Source: Palsa-465 sp963800475
GTDB lineage: Bacteria > Actinomycetota > Thermoleophilia > Solirubrobacterales > Solirubrobacteraceae
DNA length: 64,000 nt
Direction of reading: 5' to 3'
Assembly: GCA_963800475.1 (NCBI GenBank)
Contig: CAWDAZ010000002.1
Span: forward strand, 434,001 to 498,000
Shown: piece by piece, positions 25,022 through 32,723 of the stretch
How positions within the stretch are numbered: the stretch's first letter is position 1
Layout of the letters: each line of letters begins with the position of its first letter
Translations under genes and position numbers: made by a program
The notes under the pieces: generated by a model
Seen by the model: only the letters and a program-made list of their open reading frames with translations
The model's database searches: none
What the model was told of the DNA's origin: nothing

Positions 25022-26671
25022 TCAGGTCGCGACCGTCTCGGCGCCGAGCTGGTCGTACAGCGCGACATCGACCGAGTAGTCGATCGGGACCACGATCAGC
25101 GAGGGGACGTCCAGCGCCAGCGCGGCGCGGAGGCGGACGGCGAAGTCGTCCGCGCTCGAGCACCGCCACGCCGGCATCCCGAACGACTCGGCGAGCTTCA
25201 CGAAGTCCGGGTTCCCGAACGAGACGTCGAAGTGATGGCCGAACTTCTTGTCCTGCTTCCACGCGATCGAGCCGAATTCCCCGTTCTCCCAGATCACGTT
25301 CACGATCGGCGTCCGCAGCCGGACCGCCGTCTCGAGCTCCTGGGAGTTCATCAGGAACCCGCCGTCGCCGGACACCGCGACCACGTTGCGGTCCGGATAC
25401 ACGAGCTTGCAGCCGATCGCGGTCGGCAGCGCGAACCCCATTCCCGCGAGCCCGTTCGCGATCAGCACGGTCCCGGGCTCGTGGGCCGGGAACATCCGCC
25501 CGATCCACAGCTTGTGGAGCCCGACGTCGGAGACCAGCATGTCCTGCGGCCCGAGCACATCCCGGATGTCCCACAGGACGCGAGCTGGGCGCATCGGGAA
25601 GTGGTCCTCGTCGCGCGAGTCGTTGAAGGCGCCCAGCACCATCTCGTGGAGCGCGCACGATGGAAACGGAGTGACCGGCGGCCGGTGTGAGCTCGCCGCC
25701 AGCCGCGCGAGCACGTGCGCGATGTCGCCGATCAGCTCGACCTCCGGCATGTAGAACTCGTCGATCTCGGCGGCGACGCTGTCGATCATCACGATCTTCT
25801 TGTCGCCTCGCGGGTTCCAGTGCTCGGGCGAGTGCTCGACGAGGTCGTACCCGATCGTGATCACCAGATCGGCGTCGTCGAACCCCGCCATCTCGTAGTC
25901 GCGCGACTGCAACCCAACGGTCCCGAGCGAGTGCGGGTCCTCGTAGTCGATCAGCCCCTTGGCCATGAAGGTCTCGGCGACCGGGATCCCGGTCGTGTGC
26001 ACAAACGCCCGCAGCGCGCGGCTCGCGTGCGCGCGGATCGCGCCGTTGCCCGCCAGCGCGATCGGGTTCTCGGCGGCGTCGATCAGCTCCGCGGCGCGCT
26101 GCAGCTCCCTGCCGCCCGGCTCGGGCTGGACGGGCTCGCGGCGCGGCAGCGGCACCGCGTCGACCGGCTCGGCCATCACGTCCTCGGGGAGCTCGAGGTG
26201 CGTCGCGCCCGGCTTCTCGGACTCCGCGACCTTGAACGCCTTGCGGACGACCTCGGGCACGATCTCGGGGCTCGAAACTCTTGCGTTCCATTTAACAACC
26301 GGCCGTAGGATCCCCAGCAGGTCGATGTACTGATGTGACTCCTTGTGCATGCGTTCCAGGTCCGACTGGCCGGTGAGGGCGACCAGCGGCGCGCGATCCA
26401 GGAACGCGTCGGCCACGGCCGTGACGAGGTTCGTCGCGCCCGGGCCCAGGGTCCCGAGGCACACACCGGCTCTCCCCGTCAGGCGGCCGATTGCGTCGGC
26501 CATGTACGCGCCGCCCTGTTCGTGCCGAACGGGTATGAACTGAATCGAGGACTTAGCGAGCGATTCGCTCAGGTCGAGGGTTTCCTCACCGGGTATTCCG
26601 AACACATACCGAACACCTTCAGCTTCCAGGCATTCGACGAACACCTCTGACGCTTTGCGCTCCGCCGCCAT
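25022..26671 (-). CDS. Acetolactate synthase-like thiamine-diphosphate enzyme (first of pair)
   Basis: 549 aa. Pyr domain: YVFGIPGEETLDL with the catalytic Glu; GRAGVCLGTLGPGATNLV is the ALS-type substrate loop; PP domain: VAVSGDGGFLMNSQELET then IVNVIWENGEFG gives an intact GDG-N motif. Overall it resembles catabolic (AlsS-like) acetolactate synthases more than the anabolic IlvB, and no IlvN small subunit is nearby. Reaction: probable condensation of two pyruvates, or a related 2-oxoacid decarboxylation. ATG 26671 has TAGATT 10 nt upstream and no ribosome site. The open frame extends further upstream, but its codons there run through the divergent gene. Confidence 0.88.
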   Translation of the reverse strand: MAAERKASEVFVECLEAEGVRYVFGIPGEETLDLSESLAKSSIQFIPVRHEQGGAYMADAIGRLTGRAGVCLGTLGPGATNLVTAVADAFLDRAPLVALTGQSDLERMHKESHQYIDLLGILRPVVKWNARVSSPEIVPEVVRKAFKVAESEKPGATHLELPEDVMAEPVDAVPLPRREPVQPEPGGRELQRAAELIDAAENPIALAGNGAIRAHASRALRAFVHTTGIPVAETFMAKGLIDYEDPHSLGTVGLQSRDYEMAGFDDADLVITIGYDLVEHSPEHWNPRGDKKIVMIDSVAAEIDEFYMPEVELIGDIAHVLARLAASSHRPPVTPFPSCALHEMVLGAFNDSRDEDHFPMRPARVLWDIRDVLGPQDMLVSDVGLHKLWIGRMFPAHEPGTVLIANGLAGMGFALPTAIGCKLVYPDRNVVAVSGDGGFLMNSQELETAVRLRTPIVNVIWENGEFGSIAWKQDKKFGHHFDVSFGNPDFVKLAESFGMPAWRCSSADDFAVRLRAALALDVPSLIVVPIDYSVDVALYDQLGAETVAT

Positions 26672-26725
26672 GATTTCCAGGAATCTAACCGCAACACGCG
26701 CGGCGCACGCGTGTCTGGGTATGTG

Positions 26726-28114
26726 ATGCGCGCGCTCTCTGCAGTCACGGCGCTTGCTGTTGCGCTCGTGCTGGCCGCGCCGGCGGCAGCCGACGGAACC
26801 TTCCAGATCGACGGTGGCGGCGACGGTCACGGGATCGGGATGAGCCAGTACGGCGCGTACGGCTACGCGCTGCACGGCAAGGACTACCGGTTCATCCTCG
26901 GCCACTACTACCGCGGTACCGCACTCGGGAAGAGGAATCCGCTGCAGGTCGTGCGGGTGCTGCTGGCGACCGGACCCGCGAGCTTCAGCGGCGCGACGCA
27001 CGCGCCGCACAAGCGGCTGAACCCCGGCCGGACGTACTCGGTACAGGCGAACGCAGACGGCACGCTCGCTCTGTACGACTGGAAGGGGCGAAAGGTCGGG
27101 ACGTTCAGGGCGCCGCTCAGCGTTGGCGGCTCGGGCCCGCTGCAGCTCGTCGGCCAGGGCTCCTACCGCGGCTGGCTCGAGTTCCGTCCCGCCGGCGCAG
27201 GCGCAGGCGTCCAGACCGTCAACGCGCTGCACCTCGAGGACTACGTGCGCGGCGTCGTCTCGGATGAGATGCCCTCGAGCTGGGCGCCCGCGGCGCTGAA
27301 GACGCAGGCCGTGGCGGCGCGCACCTACGCGATCACGTCGACCGTCAACGCCAACGGCTACCAGCTCTACCGGGACACGCGCTCGCAGATGTACGGAGGC
27401 GTGGCCGCCGAGACGCCCTCCACCGACGCCGCGGTCGGGGCGACTCGCGGGCAGATCGTCACGTACCGCGGCAGGCCGGCGATCACGTACTTCTCCTCGA
27501 GCTCGGGCGGCCACACCGAGAACATCGAGGACGCGTGGCCCGGCTCAGCCCCGAAGCCATGGTTGAAGGGCGTGAGCGACCCGTACGACGGAGTCGCCCA
27601 CAATCCCAACCACCACTGGTCCTACAGCCTCTCGATCCCGTCGGCGGCCGCCAAGCTGGGGTCGCTCGTCAGGGGCGGGCTGGTCGGGATCTCGGTCAGC
27701 AAGCGTGGCGCCTCGCAGCGGATCGTGTCCGCTCAGGTCGTCGGCACGCGCGGACGCGCCCCGGTGACCGGGCCGCAGCTCCAGGGGATCTTCGGGCTGC
27801 CCTCGACCCCAACCGCGGTGACGACCGTCACGTCGGCCTCCGGTACGCCACCGGCCCTGTCCCGCCGGGTCCTCGTGCCGGGCAAGCTGGCCGCGACCGA
27901 GACCGCGTTCGAGGTGCTCGAGATCAACGGGCGGGTGGTCCCGGTGGGGGCCGGATTGGACGTCGCGATCCAGCTCCACACCGCTCGCGGCTGGCACACC
28001 GTGTCGCACGCGTTGTTGTCGAAGCGCGGGTACTTCGCCGCGTGGCTCGCGCAGGCGGGCAAGTACCGCGCGCTGTACGGGCGCGTTGCGGGGCCGGCGG
28101 TCGCCGTCCGCTGA
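26726..28114 (+). CDS. SpoIID/LytB-domain secreted protein
   Basis: 462 aa with a signal peptide (MRALSAVTALAVALVLAAPAAA). The SpoIID/LytB domain spans about residues 30-350: GGGDGHGIGMSQYGAYGYA, HLEDYVRGVVSDEMPSSW with the conserved Glu, TQAVAARTYAI, and YFSSSSGGHTENIEDAW. SpoIID is a lytic transglycosylase acting on denuded glycan in endospore formers; in non-sporulating actinobacteria the homologues are thought to remodel peptidoglycan. A C-terminal beta domain of about 90 residues follows. ATG 26726 begins the signal directly; GTG 26723 or 26711 are possible. It diverges from the TPP operon. Confidence 0.9.
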   Translation: MRALSAVTALAVALVLAAPAAADGTFQIDGGGDGHGIGMSQYGAYGYALHGKDYRFILGHYYRGTALGKRNPLQVVRVLLATGPASFSGATHAPHKRLNPGRTYSVQANADGTLALYDWKGRKVGTFRAPLSVGGSGPLQLVGQGSYRGWLEFRPAGAGAGVQTVNALHLEDYVRGVVSDEMPSSWAPAALKTQAVAARTYAITSTVNANGYQLYRDTRSQMYGGVAAETPSTDAAVGATRGQIVTYRGRPAITYFSSSSGGHTENIEDAWPGSAPKPWLKGVSDPYDGVAHNPNHHWSYSLSIPSAAAKLGSLVRGGLVGISVSKRGASQRIVSAQVVGTRGRAPVTGPQLQGIFGLPSTPTAVTTVTSASGTPPALSRRVLVPGKLAATETAFEVLEINGRVVPVGAGLDVAIQLHTARGWHTVSHALLSKRGYFAAWLAQAGKYRALYGRVAGPAVAVR

Positions 28115-28145
28115 GCGCCGGCGACCCTTTGCGCTCCGTGCTCTC

Positions 28146-28151
28146 TAGGCT
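28146..28151 (+). promoter_or_regulatory. -10 element (TAGGCT) for leaderless exonuclease gene
   Basis: TAGGCT ends 8 nt before ATG 28160; no Shine-Dalgarno is visible between them. Confidence 0.45.
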
Positions 28152-28159
28152 GCGGACGG

Positions 28160-29029
28160 ATGTCCCGTCCACTGATCGCCGTCGACGCGCCCTTTCTGCT
28201 GTACCGCTCGTTCTTCGCGCTGCCCGATTCGATCAAGGGCGCTGACGGCCACGCGGTCAATGCGCTGCTCGGCTCCGCCAACGCGCTGCTGCGGATCGCG
28301 GCGGACCGCGACCCGCGTGCGATCGTCGTGTGCTTCGGCGCCGAGGCGGCCGCCTACCGCGTCGAGCTGTTCGCGCCCTACCACGCGGATCGTCCGCCGG
28401 TCCCGGACGAGCTCGCCTGGCAGTTCGAACAGGCACCTGCGTTCTTCACTGCGTTCGGGTGGAGCGCCGAGAACTCGGACGACCTCGAGGCCGACGACCT
28501 GCTCGGCTCGCTGGCGAGCACCGAGGTGCAGGCCGGCGGCGAGGCGCTGATCGTGACCGGCGACCGCGACATGTATCAGTGCGTCTCCGAGCGCGTCCAC
28601 GTCCTGTATCTGAAGTCCGGGATCAGCGGGTTCGAGGAGGTCGACGAGGCTGAGGTGGAGCGGCGCTACGGGATCGCTCCGTCTCTGGTGCCCGATTTCA
28701 TCGCGCTCCGCGGGGACCCTTCCGACGGCCTGCCCGGGGCGCCCGGGGTGGGTCCGAAGACCGCGGCCGAGCTGCTCGCGCGGCACGGCTCGCTCGAGGG
28801 CGCGATCGCTGGGGCGTCAGCGGAGCGCCCGCGGGTCGCGGCAGCGCTGACGGAGTCGGCCGACCAGCTGCGCGCGTTCAAGGAGATCGCGACGCTCCGC
28901 CCCGTCGACGTCGCCCTCCCGCCCGACCGCGGCACCGACCTGAACGGCGGGGCGAGCGCCGCGCGAGGACTCGGCCTCAACCGGCTCGCGGAGCGGCTCG
29001 AGGCAGCGGAGAGCGTGCGCGACCTCTAG
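28160..29029 (+). CDS. 5'-3' exonuclease (PolA N-domain/FEN-like)
   Basis: 289 aa, the size of stand-alone relatives of the DNA polymerase I 5'-nuclease domain. LIAVDAPFLLYRSFFAL starts with the metal-binding Asp; NSDDLEADDLLGSLA and LIVTGDRDMYQCV add the acidic cluster; DFIALRGDPSDGLPGAPGVGPKTA is the helix-3-turn-helix DNA-binding site. It removes RNA primers or flaps. No polymerase domain is attached. ATG 28160 is supported by a TANNNT element just upstream. Confidence 0.92.
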   Translation: MSRPLIAVDAPFLLYRSFFALPDSIKGADGHAVNALLGSANALLRIAADRDPRAIVVCFGAEAAAYRVELFAPYHADRPPVPDELAWQFEQAPAFFTAFGWSAENSDDLEADDLLGSLASTEVQAGGEALIVTGDRDMYQCVSERVHVLYLKSGISGFEEVDEAEVERRYGIAPSLVPDFIALRGDPSDGLPGAPGVGPKTAAELLARHGSLEGAIAGASAERPRVAAALTESADQLRAFKEIATLRPVDVALPPDRGTDLNGGASAARGLGLNRLAERLEAAESVRDL

Positions 29030-29063
29030 CAGAACTGGGCTGGAACCCAGCGCGGGTGGGAGC

Positions 29064-29069
29064 TAGAGT
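29064..29069 (+). promoter_or_regulatory. -10 element (TAGAGT) fixing the start at ATG 29076
   Basis: TAGAGT ends 6 nt before ATG 29076. This spacing, shared with other genes here, supports a leaderless start at 29076 even though that frame is soon broken. Confidence 0.45.
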
Positions 29070-29075
29070 CGCCAC

Positions 29076-29457
29076 ATGGCGCGGCGGATCCGGGGAGGTT
29101 TCCTGGCGGTGCTGGGCAAGCGCGACCGGCGTCGCACTCGCGGTCGCGGTGGGGAGCGCGGGCGCTGACAACAGGGCGGCGACCACCACGACGCTCGGCA
29201 GCACGACCGGGACGCCGAGCCAGAACCTCTGCGTCGCCACGTTCGACTGCACGTACGTCCCGTACACGGGTGTCTCGAACCCGGGCCTTCAGGTGCCGTT
29301 CGACGGCACCCGCCATCCCGGCACGAACCGGCTCGCCTTCAACGGGCGCCTGAACGGCAAGCAGCTCAAGCCGGGCCGTTACACGGTCACGATCACCGCG
29401 ACGAACAGCGCGGGAGCCTCGACGCCCGTTTCGCTCAACTTCTCGATCACGGGGTGA
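29076..29457 (+). CDS. Exported Ig-like protein, frameshifted in its signal peptide
   Basis: From ATG 29076 the frame reads MARRIRGGFLAVLG and then becomes an Arg-rich run that stops. The +1 frame, open from GTG 29056 to 29457, carries the rest. Deleting one G from GGG at 29114-29116 gives MARRIRGGFLAVLASATGV followed by ALAVAVGSAGADN, a textbook signal peptide. The mature part has a Ser/Thr-rich linker, NLCVATFDCTYVPY, and a C-terminal beta domain (GKQLKPGRYTVTITATNSAG) like short Ig/Fn3-type domains. Function unknown. As read, the protein would have to start at GTG 29056 without a clear signal. It converges with ychF, overlapping by 11 bases. Confidence 0.55.
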
Positions 29458-30526
29458 ACTTGACTGTGATCACGTCGCCGTCGGCGACCACGTAATCGCG
29501 GCCCTCGAGCCTGAGCGTCCCGCGCTCGCGCGCGCCGGCGTAGCCTCCCGCCTCGACGAGCTGATCCCACGGGATCACCTCGGCGCGGACGAAGCCGCGC
29601 TGGATGTCGGAGTGGATCAGGCCCGCCGCGTGCCACGCGCTGAGCCCCTGCCGCAGGTGCCAGGACTGCGCCGGCTTGTCCTCGCCGGCGGTGAAGAACG
29701 CGATCAGCTCGAGCAGCGCGAACGCCCCCCGCACGACCGCCTCGAGCCCCGACTCTGCGAGCCCCAGCTCGGCGCGCATCGCCGTGGCCTCCTCCGGCCC
29801 GAGCTCCGCCAGCTCCGCCTCGAGCCGAGCCGATACGGCGACGGCCGCCGCGCCGTTTGCGTCCGCGTACTGCGTGACCTCGGGGGGCAGCTCGACGGCG
29901 CCCTCCTCCACGTTGGCGACGTACAGCACCGGCTTGGCAGTCAGGGGCTGCAACAGCGCGAGGGCATCCGGCGCGTCCTCCGGGGGCGGGACCGTCCGCG
30001 CGGGCCGCCCTTCCTGCAGCGCGGCGATCAGCCAATTGAGCCACGCCTCCTCGGCGATCGCGCGCCGGTCGCCGCTCTTCGCGGTCTTCGAAACGCGGTC
30101 GAGACGACGCTCGGCCTGCTCCAGGTCGGCGTAGATCAGCTCGGTCTCGATCGTGTCGATGTCGGCGAGCGGGTCGACCCGTCCCTCGGGGTGGACGACG
30201 TTCGAGTCCCGGTGAGCGCGGACCACGTGGACGATCGCGTCGGTCTCGCGGATGTTGGCGAGGAACTGGTTGCCGAGCCCCTCGCCGCGGTGAGCGCCCG
30301 CCACGAGCCCAGCGATGTCGTGGAAGGTGATCGTGTCGGGGACGACCTTCGAGGCGCCGATCACCTCTGCGACCGCATCGAGCCGCTCGTCGGGCACCGG
30401 CACGACCGCGACGTTGGGCTCGATCGTCGTGAACGGGTAGTTGGCCGCCTCCGCCGCGACCCCGGTCAGCGCGCTGAACAGCGATGACTTGCCGGCGTTG
30501 GGCATTCCCACGATTCCGACCTTCAC
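29447..30526 (-). CDS. ychF: Redox/ribosome-associated P-loop ATPase-GTPase YchF
   Basis: 359 aa. G1 is GMPNAGKSSLFSAL at residues 7-20, G2 region NYPFTTIEPN, and G3 FHDIAGLVAGAHRGEGLGNQFL, the last characteristic of Obg/YchF. A TGS domain closes the protein (GFVRAEVIPWDQL, DVITVKFTP). YchF hydrolyses ATP, binds ribosomes and affects oxidative stress responses in other bacteria. GTG 30526 (MKVGIVGMP) is chosen because it overlaps the PAP2 stop codon (GTGA) and matches the family's conserved N-terminus. Confidence 0.96.
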   Translation of the reverse strand: MKVGIVGMPNAGKSSLFSALTGVAAEAANYPFTTIEPNVAVVPVPDERLDAVAEVIGASKVVPDTITFHDIAGLVAGAHRGEGLGNQFLANIRETDAIVHVVRAHRDSNVVHPEGRVDPLADIDTIETELIYADLEQAERRLDRVSKTAKSGDRRAIAEEAWLNWLIAALQEGRPARTVPPPEDAPDALALLQPLTAKPVLYVANVEEGAVELPPEVTQYADANGAAAVAVSARLEAELAELGPEEATAMRAELGLAESGLEAVVRGAFALLELIAFFTAGEDKPAQSWHLRQGLSAWHAAGLIHSDIQRGFVRAEVIPWDQLVEAGGYAGARERGTLRLEGRDYVVADGDVITVKFTP

Positions 30527-31053
30527 CCCGGCCACGCCTCCCCGACGGTCGAGCCGAGCACGGCGCCCGCCAGCACGTCGCTGGGATAGTGGACGCCCAG
30601 GTAGGGGCGGCTGAGGCCGAACGCGAGCGCGGCCGCGTACAGGAGCGGCGCCGGCGCCACGCGGCTGAAGGCGCGGGCGGCCGCGAACGAGGTGGTCGCG
30701 TGTGCGCTCGGGAACGACAGCCGTGACACCGTCGGGGTGAGCGGCTCGAGCCCGGGCAGCTCGGGGCGCCGGCGGCGCACCGCGAGCTTGACCGCGTAGT
30801 TGACGCCGTACGCGGCCGCCACAACGCGAACGCCCCGCCACCACTGCACGCGCCGGACGGGATCGCGGGTCAGCGCCGCGCCTCCCAGGCCCAGCGCGAA
30901 CCAGCACGCGGCGTGCTCACCGGTACGCGAGAACCCCGAGGCGCCCCGCTCGAACCGAGGCGCGTGGCCCCGGGTTCGCGCAAGCAGGAGTAGCCTCCGG
31001 TCGAGGTCGAGTGCGGACACGGGCCAGCACTGTACGCAGTACCAGGCGCTCAT
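30523..31053 (-). CDS. PAP2-family membrane phosphatase
   Basis: 176 aa. The three acid-phosphatase motifs are present: KLAVRRRRPEL (K-x6-RP), FPSAHATTSFAAA (PSGH variant PSAH) and SRPYLGVHYPSDVLAG (SR-x5-H-x3-D). Membrane spans flank them. Substrates in the family include phosphatidate and undecaprenyl pyrophosphate. It is co-transcribed with ychF by a four-base overlap. ATG 31053 is chosen; the start lies inside the divergent lipoprotein gene's first codons, an overlap of 43 bases, so one of the two starts may be further downstream. Confidence 0.85.
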   Translation of the reverse strand: MSAWYCVQCWPVSALDLDRRLLLLARTRGHAPRFERGASGFSRTGEHAACWFALGLGGAALTRDPVRRVQWWRGVRVVAAAYGVNYAVKLAVRRRRPELPGLEPLTPTVSRLSFPSAHATTSFAAARAFSRVAPAPLLYAAALAFGLSRPYLGVHYPSDVLAGAVLGSTVGEAWPG

Positions 31054-32024
31054 TGCGGGCGCTCCTGGTGGGGGTCGCGATCGCGGGGTGCGGGGGCGCG
31101 GCCGACGGGAAGGTGACCGCGCACGGCGCCGCCAAGCTCGCCCGCTGGACGCCGTTCGTCCACGTGCAGCGGCCGCTTGATCTGGCCGGCCCCCGTCCTG
31201 ATGGCTCGCTGGTGCTCGCGGCACACGGAGGGCTCGAGCTCGTGCGCCCGTCCGGGACGATCGTCCCGTATGCGCCGGCGTACCGGAGCCCGGGTGGCGA
31301 GGAGCCCTACATCACGTACTCGCAGAGCGGATGCTTCGGCACCGCTGCCGTCTACGTAATCAGGCTCTCGGCGCCGCGCGGGATCCTCCGGATCGGCGCC
31401 CGCGGTGCGGTTCGCCGGTTCGCCTCGATCACCGCCGGTGGACTGATCGACGGGATCACGCTCGACGGCACGGGCGCGTTCGGTCACCGCCTGCTGGTCA
31501 CGATCAATCACGGATCGACGACGACCGTGGACGCGATCGACTGCCGCGGCCGCGTCGCCGTGCTCACCACCAGCGCTCCGCGCGTCGAGGGCGGGATTGC
31601 CGTCGCGCCCAGCTCGTTCGGGCGGTTCGCGGGCGACCTGATCGCGCCCGACGAGACCGGCGGGCGCGTGTTCGCGATCACGCCGCGGGGGCGGAGTCGG
31701 CTCCTCGCCAACTCCGGACTGCCTCACGGTGGTGACATCGGTGTCGAGAGCGAGGCATTCGTCCCCGCCGATCCGCGCGCCCGGGCGCTGCTCGCCGACC
31801 GGCTGACGCCCGGCAACCGCCATCCCGGCGACGACGTCCTGCTCTCGCTCGGGCCGGCTGCGCTGCGCGCAGCGGGCGTCCGCTCAGATGACCTCTTGGT
31901 GGCGACCGAGGGCGGCGCGCGCACCGATGACATCAGGTGCGCCAGGACCGGCTGTACGGTCACGCACGTCGCTGACGGCCCGGCGATCGCCCACGCCGAG
32001 GGTCATATCGCCTTCTTCCGCTGA
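31011..32024 (+). CDS. Hypothetical lipoprotein, beta-propeller-like
   Basis: 337 aa. An Arg-rich N-region and hydrophobic stretch end in the lipobox IAGC (residues about 24-27), so it is probably a surface lipoprotein. The body has repeated beta-strand blades (DGSLVLAAHGGLELVRPSG; GGRVFAITPRGRSRLL; DDLLVATEGG) and four Cys that could pair (QSGCFG, AIDCRG, IRCARTGC). Calcium-binding-like DNGD motifs are absent. I assign no function. GTG 31011 gives a sound signal peptide but overlaps the divergent PAP2 start; TTG 31053 is the alternative. Confidence 0.7.
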   Translation: MRTRASTVRSTRRSLRALLVGVAIAGCGGAADGKVTAHGAAKLARWTPFVHVQRPLDLAGPRPDGSLVLAAHGGLELVRPSGTIVPYAPAYRSPGGEEPYITYSQSGCFGTAAVYVIRLSAPRGILRIGARGAVRRFASITAGGLIDGITLDGTGAFGHRLLVTINHGSTTTVDAIDCRGRVAVLTTSAPRVEGGIAVAPSSFGRFAGDLIAPDETGGRVFAITPRGRSRLLANSGLPHGGDIGVESEAFVPADPRARALLADRLTPGNRHPGDDVLLSLGPAALRAAGVRSDDLLVATEGGARTDDIRCARTGCTVTHVADGPAIAHAEGHIAFFR

Positions 32025-32043
32025 CGACGGCGCACGGCGCGCG

Positions 32044-32265
32044 TCAGGCCCCGAACCCGACGCGGTGCTCTTCGTCCTCGACGAGCACGTATACGACCTT
32101 CGAGAGGTCGAGCGCAGCGGTTCCGTCCTCGAACCGCACGTCCCGCCAGCCGTCGGAGCCGAGCGACTCGCGGAGCTTGCCCAGCTCCGCCGGCGCGATC
32201 CGCCCGCTCAGCACCTGGGTGCCGAGGAACCCGATCGAGATCTTCTGGGGCTTGTCGTCTGCCAT
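32044..32265 (-). CDS. Small conserved protein, DUF3107-like
   Basis: 73 aa, no signal or membrane span. It starts ADDKPQKISIGFLGTQ and ends LSKVVYVLVEDEEHRVGFGA; the closing VGFG and strand pattern resemble DUF3107 proteins of actinobacteria, though the match is from memory. Function unknown. ATG 32265 overlaps the stop of mce by one base (TGATG), so translation is coupled to the epimerase gene. Confidence 0.72.
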   Translation of the reverse strand: MADDKPQKISIGFLGTQVLSGRIAPAELGKLRESLGSDGWRDVRFEDGTAALDLSKVVYVLVEDEEHRVGFGA

Positions 32266-32678
32266 CAGTGATCCTCCGGGGCGGGTTGAACGATCTCGGT
32301 CAGCACTCCGCCTGTGGAGGCTGGGTGCAAGAAGGCTACGCGGGAGCCGCGGATTCCCCTGCGCGGATGCTCGTCGATCAGCCGCATGCCGGCGCCGGCG
32401 AGCGCGCTCAGCGTCTGCTCGACGTCCTGCACCCGGTAGGCGACGTGGTGCAGGCCGGGCCCGCGCTTGGCGAGGAACTTGCCGACCGCCGTCTCCGGGC
32501 CGAGTGGCCGAAGCAGCTCCACGTGCCCGTCGCCGACGTCGAGCAGCGCGGCCTCGACGCCCTGCTCGACGACCGTCTCGCGGTGCACGAGCGGCATCCC
32601 CAGCGAGCTCTCGTACAGTGCCAGCGCGCCGTCGAGGTCCTCGACGGCGACGCCGATGTGGTCGATCGTCGACAGCAT
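32265..32678 (-). CDS. mce: Methylmalonyl-CoA epimerase
   Basis: 137 aa, full length for the vicinal-oxygen-chelate family. DHIGVAVEDLDGALALYES gives the first metal His; VELLRPLGPETAVGKFLAKRG and GLHHVAYRVQDVEQTL give the second His and the CoA-binding segment; GVLTEIVQP the metal Glu. It interconverts the S and R forms of methylmalonyl-CoA in propionate and odd-chain metabolism. Mutase genes are not in the window. It lies 45 bases downstream of ftsH on the same strand. Confidence 0.92.
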   Translation of the reverse strand: MLSTIDHIGVAVEDLDGALALYESSLGMPLVHRETVVEQGVEAALLDVGDGHVELLRPLGPETAVGKFLAKRGPGLHHVAYRVQDVEQTLSALAGAGMRLIDEHPRRGIRGSRVAFLHPASTGGVLTEIVQPAPEDH

Positions 32679-32723
32679 CGGCCGGGAGGTTATCGGCGGA
32701 GTCGTCCGGCGGCGGAGTCGCTG

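Noticed and set aside
23365..26671. Clear benzoylformate decarboxylase or IlvB assignment
   Set aside because: Motifs support the TPP-enzyme superfamily but not a unique substrate, so only acetolactate synthase-like is stated.
26671..27514. Upstream extension of the first TPP enzyme
   Set aside because: The in-frame codons before ATG 26671 run through the divergent SpoIID gene and code for no family sequence.
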